Below, piece by piece: positions 13,601 through 25,600 of a stretch of DNA of 64,000 bases (positions are counted from its first letter, which is position 1; each line of letters begins with the position of its first letter). The notes under the pieces were generated by a model, which made no database searches, was not told the origin of the DNA, and saw only the letters and a list, made by a program, of their open reading frames with translations. The DNA is from Syngnathus acus (Eukaryota; Chordata; Actinopteri; Syngnathiformes; Syngnathidae), in assembly GCF_901709675.1 (NCBI RefSeq), contig NC_051089.1, positions 15,057,976 through 15,121,975 of the forward strand. Reading direction: 5' to 3'. Made by a program: the position numbers and the translations under genes.

Positions 13601-16600
13601 TTTTATTGACAGTCGTCCCTTGTTTATTGTGGGAATTATGTTCTAAAAATAGCTCGTAATAGACAAAATCTGCAGAGAAAATCTGCAAGTAGAGTTTGAG
13701 TTTTTGGGGGGTTACGCCTCTCATTGCAATTTTTGGGGCGATGAGTTTTCTAATGTTCATGGTCTTTGTATTTGTGAAATTTCCCTTCAAATTTTTTGAC
13801 TGGTCTAACTTAGAAGGAAGAGAAATAGCAGGAAAACATTTGTAATAGTGAGCTAAAACTGCAATAGATGACGTTATGGTCACAAATCGTATGTCCGTAA
13901 ATATAACGTACCATAGAATTCTTAACTCTAGAAGTAAGTCGTCGTTTGTATGTAATCAAAGTCTTAGTTTATTCCAGTTTCCATGTTTTTATGGCTGAAG
14001 CGGTGGAAGAGGGAATAACAATATGCTTGTCACTAAATTGTGATGTAAGAGAATGTTTTATTATCTCTCCGTTACAGTCGGATAAAAGGAATTTGACATA
14101 CTTCCCACAGTGCTTTGCCGGAGGACAGATGGTTTGCTTAACCTGATTGGCTGCAGGGCTTAGATGCATTCTCTTCCTTTGGACAAAACATCTTCAGTGT
14201 TATTGAATGGGCCAAATCATTTAAAACTCCCATCCACACAGAGTATCTCCTATTGGGCATGGGTTTATTTTGGGAGTTGGAGCAATCGTGTTTCTCACGG
14301 ACTTCCATTCCAGATCCACTTAAGTGTCATGGTGCAGTTTACCCAGACATATGTGTGAGTACCGTAATTAGCATTTTTTTTTTCATGTCATCTTTTTGAA
14401 TTTTGCTAACAGTACAAATTTATTATTTCTATCTATTATTTTCTTATTTAAACTGAGTGTTCTTAAAAACACGCTGTTTGGTGTTAAGCTTTCCTTCAAT
14501 AGTGTGTTGCATTGTACTGATCATAATTCAAGCCACAACTCTCACTGTCCATCTTTTGCCCTGTTTTTCAATCATTCAAGCATTACACGCAGTAGATACA
14601 TTTGTGCGCTTTTTCTCCAAAAGAAATTGTGTTGATGTAATAATGTACACTTTTGTTGTGGTTGATCTTGACTCTGATGTCAAACAAATATGAACAGGTC
14701 AGTGTAAAATTAGTTGAGGTCAGAGGAAAGGATGTCTTAAATAGCTTAAGAGTGGCATTCTTGGGTGTAAAAGACACACAAATATAAAACAATAATATAA
14801 TTGTGTCAGTATGACATGAAAATAGTGGTTTAGTTGTAGCTCGTGGTTTAGTCTGCCTTTTCAAAGTTCTTTTGGGCTCTTAGTACAGTTCAAGTGCTGT
14901 GTTCCAGCGTGCAGTCATGTGATGAGATTGGAATTTAACTATTGTTTTAAGTAGCACAGCCCATTCTCTGTAGGCCTCACACTCTTCCCAACCCCCTCCA
15001 GCGCCGCCCACCTCTCTCTTCTAATACATACACGGACATACGTACAGTCCAACCTTGTCTGTTCTTTCCACAATGAATAGAAATTTGAATGAAGTTGACT
15101 TGTCCTTTGTATTGGGGGAGTGGGTTATTTTCTGATGCTTTGTACAAAGTAAATACCTTTCCATTCTACCAGTAATCATTCACTTTAAACCACATTTATG
15201 TTAAGAGAACAGATTCTGTCTTGCTGATTCTGCTATTGCGATTGAATTATATCTATATTTACCAAATTCAACCCTTTAAGAAACATCAAGAAACTTCCAA
15301 TTGTTATTCTGCTGTTGAGATTTCAGTCATGTAATTGGGACCTTTTGTTTCTTTCAGCCATCGAAGTCGGGATGAGGAGCGATCTAAACCACCAGTTGTT
15401 ATGTCCATGCCAGTCAAAAGCACTGATGATGGTGTCTTGTCTCAGGGCAGTGACCAAACCAGCTCCAGAGATGACAGTCAGTTACCTCCGCTGCCTGGTA
15501 CATAATTTTTTTCCCCCCTTTTATCTTCAAGCCCGTATTGTCATTGGCAAAGAAGGGGAGGGGGCGGGAGGACATGAAACCTGTCAGCAAGGGAACATGT
15601 TAATTACTAGGATACAATTTATGCAGAAGTGTACTTATTACAATTTTAGAGACAAATTATACTATTTATAGTCAATGAGAGGTGGAGGGGCGTGAAATAT
15701 TTTCTTGTTCCTGGGGCGGCATAACTGAAAATAATTGAGAAGCACTGGTTTAGAGCCTCTCAATGAAGGCTGTTAACGAAGGTTACTCTTGATTATATTT
15801 TGGCAGAACCAAAGCCTGTGTATGCACAGCCTGGCCAGCCTGATGTGGACCTGCCAGTCAGCCCCTCTGATGCACCTGTGCCCAGCGCCGCTCATGATGA
15901 CAGTATCCTCAGGTCAATATCCTCTCTGCTCACACTAAGCTCAATCAAGCCTGGAATCAGCAACTGTCTTCCGAGATTATAAATAAATAAAAGTGGAAAA
16001 AATTTAGCATTTTGATGGCAAAATACTAATGGAAAAATAAATATTGTTTCTTTTTTTTGGGGGAGGGGGGAATTACTGGGGTATACAGTAATCCTATGGA
16101 GTCCCCTTAAAAAAATAAATAAAAGCTTACTACCGGTGACACAGGTTTAGCAGTTATTGAAAATTTGCCTTTTTAAACCAGGGTAAATTATCAAACAGGT
16201 AACCAGTCCTTGCCTAATGGAAGAGTAATGATGATTCTATCAGAGCAAATTTAAGCCTGCATATTCTCTTTTCTAATGTATGCACATTTTTTGCCAAGTG
16301 CCATCTGACCACCAATTTTCTGTTTTAGGCCAAGTATGAAGCTGGTCAAGTTCAAAAAGGGTGAGAGTGTCGGACTTCGGCTGGCTGGAGGAAACGATGT
16401 TGGAATTTTTGTAGCCGGAGTTTTGGAGGACAGTCCTGCAGCTAAGGAAGGACTGGAAGAAGGGGACCAGATTCTCAGGGTACTAAGCACTTCAACAATC
16501 TCTTATCATGCACATGCACACATGCTGACATTCACACTTACTTAGGGCAAAAATCATTGAACTGAGTTGATATTACTATTTTAACATGGTTTCAGGTTGG

Positions 16601-19600
16601 GGGGGCATTGCAGTCACTTGAATGAATTACGTTCGAGTCGAAACATTTAGAGCAGAAAGTAGTGGTGTGGTTTTCAAGGCTAATCTGTCTTTTTAACAAC
16701 ATTCTTAACACTGTCCTGGACTGAACAAGTCAGAAATGTTCCAGGAAAAAGAAAATCCTCCAACCATCTGTCTCTGAGCTGAGGAGGACTGTCTTACATA
16801 GAAGCATGTTTCATTCATTCATGAAGCTGAATCGTTGTCTATGGTCCACATTTACGGTCTCTGGAAAGCGTCATTAGTCAAATTCCTTTTGAAAATTGTA
16901 TCATAGTGGGAGTAACAGCTGGTGGTTAGCAAGTGGTAGCAGCCTACACAAACTTTAATGAATCCACTGGACTCCATCACAACAATGGTACTGGGAAAAG
17001 AGTACAATGCACTTGATCTGTCAGTTTGTGAGTCATTGCCTAGCTGTGCCTTGTGTTAGTCTCCCCTTGTGTCCAATATGAACAAACAATAGGAGTGTTT
17101 CTTGCGCTCTGACCTCTTGAGCAGTTATTCTGTTTGACTGAGCGCCAGTTGACTGGATGACGCCATGGAGTTCAGTTCTCAAATGCACTGTTTGTACAAC
17201 CTGCAATAAGTTCCAAATGATCATGCTTGCAGAATTTAAGTCAACATTTGTCACACAAATCTTGTAATGCTGAAAAGCATGAAATAATTCAGTGGCTTGT
17301 CAAAGCAATGAAAACATCGGACATAAGAAATCATAAATCCATTAGAACATTCTCGAAAATGTGTTCCAATAATGGTATTAGGGAAAGTCTCTGTCAGGCA
17401 AACGCATCGTATTAAAGCAACAAACCGGTCTCCTTTTTTAGCATTTAATCATTCCGTGTGTATAAAGAACAAAAGTGCAAATATCAATGGCATCTGATTA
17501 CCTGAAAAAGGATTAATCCCATTAATTATCAAAATAACGACATACCTTCTATGCTGCCATATTGGACATTTTGGACTATTATTGAAGCTCATATAATTGT
17601 TTATGAACGCCTATATTAGCTGGAGTATGCAATGTCTTTTGTTCCCCGCCACCTGCACAGATCACTTTCTGTGTTTGCGCATGTTCTTCCCATTGTGCTG
17701 CACAAACACGTAAAGACTTCCAGGACATTGTTTTCCATCTTCGAATTGTTGTTTTTTGTTCCTGGTGTTTTACCGGAGATAAAGACATCAAGTCGTCCTG
17801 TTTCTGGGAAGGATAAAGGTGTCGTTCAGAAGTTCACTGATTCAGCCCATGTGTTTCTGCTTCCTTTGCTGGCCCTCAAGCAGAGTCAATAAACATCACT
17901 TATTGTGTTTGGGAGGGCAGCGGGACGTGAGGGGGAGGCAGCTTAGTCGTAGGGGAGGATTTGATAGCTTCTGATGACAAACAGGTTTCCAATTTAGTGC
18001 TCTTTCCCCATGATGCAAAACAGTCCAAACATTTATTCAAATAGATATAGACTTTTAAAATAGTGATCATTTTTAAAAACTGTTCTTCTAGGTTCTGTAG
18101 ATTTTTCTTCATCCACTATAGGGGAACAAAAAAACATCAATGAAATGTCCAATTAAGAAGACAATGAACTATTTTAGTTGTTAAGAATGATTACGGTGCT
18201 AAACAACTACTTTATGTTTTTGTACCTGTAGGTGAACAATGTAGACTTCGCCAATATAATTAGAGAAGAGGCAGTGCTGTTTCTGCTTGATCTCCCAAAG
18301 GGAGAGGAAGTTACAATCCTTGCTCAGAAGAAGAAAGATGGTGAGTTATTAGTACTTGAAACACATAAGCCATCTGTTCCAGCATCACAATGTCATTTTG
18401 TTTTATCACCAGTGTATCGGAGAATAGTGGAGTCAGACGTGGGCGACTCCTTCTACATTCGCACCCATTTTGAATACGAAAAAGAGTCCCCATATGGCTT
18501 GAGCTTTAACAAGGGCGAGGTGTTCCGAGTGGTAGACACCCTCTACAATGGCAAATTAGGCTCCTGGCTTGCTATTCGCATTGGCAAGAACCATCAGGAG
18601 GTAGAGAGGGGCATCATACCCAACAAGAACAGGTAAGTCTCAGATCACACCTTAGGATAATACACTTGCAGTCTTTGCACTTGTTTTGTTAGTATGTAGG
18701 TTGTTTTTATGTATTCAAAACAGGTTAATCATGCTTGCAGATATTGACATGAACTTTGTGAAACATGAACATAACTTAATTGATTTGCTGGATCTCTGCG
18801 CTCTAAACCAGTAGATTCACAACCAAATGAAAGAAAAAGATAAAAAGTTAGACCATGTCCAATATTTTTTTTTTGTTAGCCGAGGCTGAAAAATATTTTA
18901 TTTTGAAACGTGGCAGGATTCTCTCCGTTGCATCCGTGTCCGATTCACTCTTGACGATTGTCAAGTCGTCTCTGTCGTGTGACGCCAATATTGAATCCAC
19001 AAGCTAAACAAATAAGCAAAATGAACAGATGTATATGAAACGTTTGTTTGCAATCCGGAAATGGCCCAGTGCGGAGTCAGCACAAGAGCCTATGCCCAAG
19101 AAATAAAAAGTTGCTGAGAATACCAGAAGACCCGCTTGAAATATGGATTTTCAACGACAGGTGATTCCTACAGACAACGAGCGGCTCGCCAATGAGTCAA
19201 TGATGCCTGCAAAACTGATTAGTCAACAAATTATAAGTTCTTTGTGAGTGTCATAAGCTAAACCGCAAGACTAAAAAGCCATTCAATATTGAAGGGGGAA
19301 AAAAATTGGACTCGCGGTCATTGTTGTAACACTGAATAGTTGGCGATTCACGAAATGTATGAACCGGTCCGCGGTGGAAAAAAGGTTGGAGACCCTTGTT
19401 CCAAAAATATCTATCCATATATATAAATTTTACATGGACTATTGCTGCAGTACTGGTCATTGTAGTTTTTCAGATGTACAGTAGAATTACCTTGAAATGT
19501 AGAATAAAGTTTAGTTTTGCGAGTTATGATTTTCAAAGCATGACAACAGAGCCTACTGTTCTTTGCTTCAGGGCTGAGCAGCTGTCCAGTGTACAGTACA

Positions 19601-22600
19601 CTCTTCCCAAAACACCGGGGGGTGACAGAGCAGATTTCTGGCGATTCCGTGGCTTGCGAAGCTCAAAGAGGAATTTGCGGAAGAGCAGGGAGGACCTATC
19701 AGCACAGCCAGTTCAGACTAAGTTCCCTGCTTATGAGAGGGTGGTGCTTAGGGAAGGTAAGTAGAGGTCGAGAACATTAATATTCACATTTCTTGGTATT
19801 AGAATTGCTTGTGATGTTTCAACCAGATGAATGTCACTATTTTATTTTGGTGTCTATTTTTTTTAATTCATACCGAAATGTATTACAAAATTCTGGGTTC
19901 ATCTAATTAACTATTGACATAATTTTCATGTCTTGTTTAAAAACAGCTGGATTCTTGAGGCCAGTGGTCATCTTTGGGCCAATAGCAGACGTTGGAAGGG
20001 AAAAGCTGGCCAGAGAGGAGCCTGATATCTTTGAATTAGCAAGTAAGTGATCAACAACCAGTCCCCCTTTTCGCCTCTGTACAGTGTACAGTGTAAGAGA
20101 TTTATTCTTAAAATCTGAGTTTGTGCTCAAATGTATTTTGTGAATCAGCTTGCGCGGAACAGATGTTGAAATCAGTGTTGGGTCATTGCCCTTGTTTTCA
20201 GAGCTCTCACATTGTCAAGGTTCTGACTAAATGCTCCAGCTTTTTTTAACACTGCTGTATTTACTAGTTGACTTAAGTCAATTAATTAGGGTTACAAACA
20301 AATGACTGATAAATGACTTTTTGATTTTCAAGATCGGTGGAAGAGAAAGATAGTTACTCTAAACCATTACACCAAATGTACTTGTAATGTACTTGTTTTT
20401 GTTAGACCCGACTTTTGAACAGGAACAATAATTATTCCTATACTGTCAATTACTATCTCGACGTTGATCATATTCTTTACAGAATATTTTTTTTCCCTCA
20501 TGTTTTAACCCTGTGGTCATCACCAGGTCTTGTTTTTGTGGCATTTCTTGTTCATTGTTTTTTCTCACGTGTAGCTGTCATTTTTTCAACATTTAAAACA
20601 ACATAAGTAAGCATCCTCACCCCCTTTAACGTGTAATGTTTTTGATATGTGTCATAAAAATTAGTGTGCTTTGACTTCCAAGTGAGCAAAGCTAGAAGCA
20701 TACCTAACTCAAACCGCTATAAGAAATGATTCCATTTCTTGATTTGTGTCTTCGTAACTCTAGTGATCTTTGTGTAACTGTATTTTCTTTTCAGAAACAC
20801 AGCAACAACAAGGAGGAGAAAGTATGTCATTGAGTGCATCAACTTACTTTTGTTTTATTTGATTTAAAGAATGGCCGATAATTAATCAGCAAGCATTTTG
20901 TAAATGGATTGCTTGCTTTTAGATCTGTAGGACTCCATCAATTCGTTTAGGAACTTGGTAAAACAATAATTGCGGGACTATGGGAAACGTGCCACTAACA
21001 AAAAGTAATACACTAACTAATAGCTCATATTACCTTAACTTACAATCTTGAAGAGTGTATGAGCTGAGGTATAGTTCTAAAGTCCCTTTAAGAGGTCTCC
21101 TGGGCCTCTCTCCACCTGCCGATGATTCGCCATGACCAAACATTACAAACCAAACAAAGATATTTCACTCATATGCATCAGTTTTCTACCGTTCCTCTTA
21201 GGGTTTAGCTACAGTGTGGCACGACACAAAATTGACAAGATGGATGGATTTGCACTTGTAATATTGTTACTGAAGTTGCAGTAACCTAATTGCAAGAATA
21301 TTGGGGGGGGGGGGGAAATGGAGTGGCATTCTCATGTGAAAGGGTAGTTGCATCTTAATATGCCATTGGACTTGCAAGATTCATCAGTTATGCAACCACA
21401 CAGTTACATTGCAAATCTAATCTATGCAAATCGAATTTATTACTGTTTTAAAAACCCACTATCAATTTCAGTTAAATAAATGTTCTACCACATAAACATA
21501 CATCTATATCATTGCTGGTCTAGTAAGCTCTAATTATATTGCATAGGTCGAGCCTTACCGTACAGGACGCTGACATTGCCGCCATTTTTCTGCTACCGAT
21601 CGTCGTAGGGGACAAACACAGCGAATCCCAAAATTTTCTGAATCAGTGACTGCAGCAAGTAACAAATGTGATGCACCTAGTTCATCACTTATGGGAATAC
21701 TAGACGTCATTTGTGATGACATTTTGCTTGCACCTCTGCTGAAGACATTGTGGTAGGCTTGTGACATATGTTCTTTCAGTGGCACTGTAGTGCACGTGCT
21801 TCAAAATGCCTGCGCGTTGAATTTAGGTTATTGCATTCTATTAATTCAACACTAGATGTCACTAAATAATACACACCCTCCGTTTACTAATTGATGATGT
21901 TTATCGAGTTGAGCTAAAAATCTTTGGAATTAGACCAATTTACTTTTGTTTTTGGCACAATCTCACCATTAAAACGAAACAAGTTATTTGACAGCAGTTC
22001 AACATACATTAAAAAAAGATCCATTTTGCTTCATTTCCACCGGTATATCAGTTCAGCTATTGTGACACTTCAAACGGTGCTGTGATGTCTGAGGACCTCT
22101 GAGGTCACACAATACACACTGAAATCAGAATCTTTTAACTTCAGTGTGTTTTGAGCTAAGAAAAAGGCATCTCACCATTATTTATGCACCATTAGAGGTG
22201 TTTTTTGAATATCGGTAGAATATCTGACTTCTCTTTTGTAAACTGGTTGTGTAGTGATAGTCAAAGACCCTTTTAGAGCTCCATAGTTTATTAAAAATCT
22301 TTTATGTACCGTGTTTTATGAGTCAGTATACTTAGCGTCGTCATGAGAAAACCACCCTTTTAGTACCTTGTGTTTCCAGGCAGAACATAATTTCTTATAT
22401 TTATATGAATCATAAACGACACATTTCTACAGTTCACAGTGACTATGTATTGTCATTAATGCCAAATGACCCTCCTGCTTCTTTATTTCATAGCAGTGTT
22501 TCTCACAAAACACACTACTGGATTTTTCGTTCACCTTATTTGCATTTGCACGTACACAAGTCACTCCAAACCATTTGTCATTTTCATTCATCTATCCAAA

Positions 22601-25600
22601 ACATCTAATGGCTATTGCATGAATTGGCTGCCATCCTTATTTTGTCTTGACATCTGTTTTCATAAACACTTGTCCTCTCCTGTACAGAGATGATTGTTCT
22701 GTATTTTACAGTTCTTTTTATGGGAGTCGACAACCGCATGCCACAAGGATGACTAATATGGGCACTGCCTGCCTTGACTGTTTATCTTTTGTGTTGATGT
22801 GACATGGTTACAGTGTCTCTTTGCCTTTTACAGAAAGTGAACCAAGGGATGCCGGAACTGACCACAAAAGCTCTGGCATCATTCGCCTGCACACCATCAA
22901 ACAGATTATTGATCGGGTGAGAGAGCGTCCTGATCTAAAACCAGTCAATGACATTTGATTGCTCTATTATTAGCATTTCACTGCTGCCCTCTAGTGGAAT
23001 ACACTAACTAGACGTGAATAGGTGAACTGTAATTTTAAGAGCTCTCTTTGAGTGCTAGTTCAATTTCAAGAGACTCTCATGTACGTATTTTGAAAATAGA
23101 AAAATATGTCAGAAAATATTATTATTGATTTGATGTTTTTATAAGGACAAGCATGCCGTGCTGGACATCACTCCAAATGCAGTGGACCGCTTGAACTATG
23201 CGCAGTGGTATCCCATTGTGGTGTTTCTCAACCCTGACACAAAGCAAGGTGTCAAGAACATGAGAACCAGACTCTGCCCAGAGTCTCGGAAGAGTGCCAG
23301 GAAACTCTATGAACGAGCCCTAAAATTGAGGAAGAACAATCACCATCTTTTCACTAGTGAGTTCCTCTGGGGAAATATTAAAAATGTGTGTTCTTCAAAG
23401 GGAGGGGAAATTGTAACATTTTACAGGAGTAAATTTATTTTCATGGGCTGCTGTGTTGGCATCACGACACACAGTCTTAGTAGTATTGCTCTTCGGTGAC
23501 GTCTTGCAGTAACTTGCTGCTCTTTTTGACTTCCTCTAGCATTTGCTTTTCCTGCCAAGGCTCATGTCCTGCCCAGGCTTTTGAAGAATCTGTAGATTTG
23601 AAATGAAATGAATTTTTTGCCTCTGCTGCTTTTTGTGTGTTCAGCAACTATAAACTTGAACAACATGAACGATGGATGGTTTGGAGCACTCAAGGAAATA
23701 ATTCAGCAGCAGCAAAACCAGCTGGTGTGGGTTTCAGAGGGCAAGGTAAAGCACATACAAGCCATGTTTTCAACAAGCAATACAGTTCAGGAGGTGACCG
23801 TGCATCACGCTACGGTTCATCAAGAATTGTCATTTTCACACCGCATTGGAAATACAGTGATAACACAAAATGTGTCTTTTAATGGCGGCGAGAAGATTAA
23901 AAACTTGCATTCATGTCAAGTGATCTTACAGCAACTGCGCCATTCCTCTTTTGTTCAATGTGTCACAGGCTGACGGGGCAGCAGAGGACGGTCTGGATAT
24001 CCACGATGACCGTCTGTCCTACCTGTCGGCACCGGGCAGTGAGTATTCCATGTACAGCACCGACAGCCGCCACACCTCTGACTACGAGGACACGGACACG
24101 GAGGGCGGAGCCTACACCGACCAGGAGCTGGACGAAACGCTGAATGACGATGTGGGTCCTCCGACGGGGCCTGCCATCACCCGCTCCTCTGAGCCTGTCC
24201 GCGAGGACCCGCCCGTCATCCAGGAACCACCTGGCTACCCCGGCTACCAGCACGCGTTGCAGTCGGACCCCCTGAACCGCATCGACCCGGCTGGTTTCAA
24301 GGCCCCGGCGCCGCAGCAGGTAGCGTTTCTGAGAGCTGTGCGTCTTCCCTGTTGTCTGGAGGACGTGGTGTGCGTACGAAGGGTGTTCTGGAGGCGCTAT
24401 TGAAGGCTCCTGTTTATTTTTACAGTTATTGTGTGCTTTTATTGTTCCAATGCAATATCAGTGTGAAAGTCAAACCTTTGGAGGTCAGGTATTTATCACC
24501 ATACTATAAAAAAAATATTACACAAAATCTATTACCACCACAGTAGTCATTTAACCTTTTCGTGTGTGCGTGTTGACTAATCTTTGTGTGTGTGTGTGTT
24601 ACATTTTAGAACCTTAGAGCCTAATATGCACTTTTCCTCTTGTATTCTGTATTACCAAGAGTTGTCCCACGTGTATATGACTGTTACTGATCTCACTAGG
24701 AAAACAAGCCTATATTTGTCCAATTGTCTGTAACAGTACTCACCTATGTGCACTTCCTACACTTGTTACACTTGTGGTTGGGACTGTGTTGATACCAGAA
24801 AGTATTGTGTGCATGTTGGAAAAAAACCCAAAACTGTGTAAATCGAACATTGCTGTGAAATGTATTTATCACAGATTCCCAAAATCAAAGCGTTTGTCAT
24901 TACAGTATCTGTTAAATAAGTATAAAAAGGGACAAGGATACGTTACTGTATTGTTACCATAGAATTAAAGCCAAACTTAGTGTATTCGAACATTGAAAAT
25001 GTGTCCTAATTCCTAACATGGCTACAACTAAGTGTGGAGGCAAGGTGATTGATTGGCTGTTGGAATCAGTGTAAACCGTAAAGCACAAACTAGGAGCAAG
25101 CTAGCTTATAGAGAGGCCATGACAACACTAACACTAGTTTGCACTGCACAGTAGTGTCAGCACGTGTTATTAAACATTTTTGAACCACTTCACAGAAAGC
25201 AGAAGCCACTGCCATCCCTAGCAACCCCCAGCTCCCTGAGCCCCTGGCTGAGACAGTGACCCCTGCCGTAAAAACTGTAGGGGGCCCGAGCCCCGGCGAG
25301 GCTCCTGGAGCTCACCACAGGCTACCAAGCCCCAACCCAGAGGCTGGCTCGCTAAAGAGGCCCACGCCTGAGCTAGCCCCTGAGAGTGTCACATCAGAAC
25401 CAAGACAGTCTGGACTGGCCAGTTCAGAAGCAAAGGTATCCCACTGACCTGCCTCTGGATGCTCCGTGACCGGGTCCAGCTCAGCTCGATATGACCCAAC
25501 TGACCGCCTGTGCTGCTGCTGCTGCTGCTGCCTGTCTACCTGCCTACTTCCTGCCGCCACGCTTATCTGTCTCTACTTTGTGACCCGCCCCCTTGCATGT

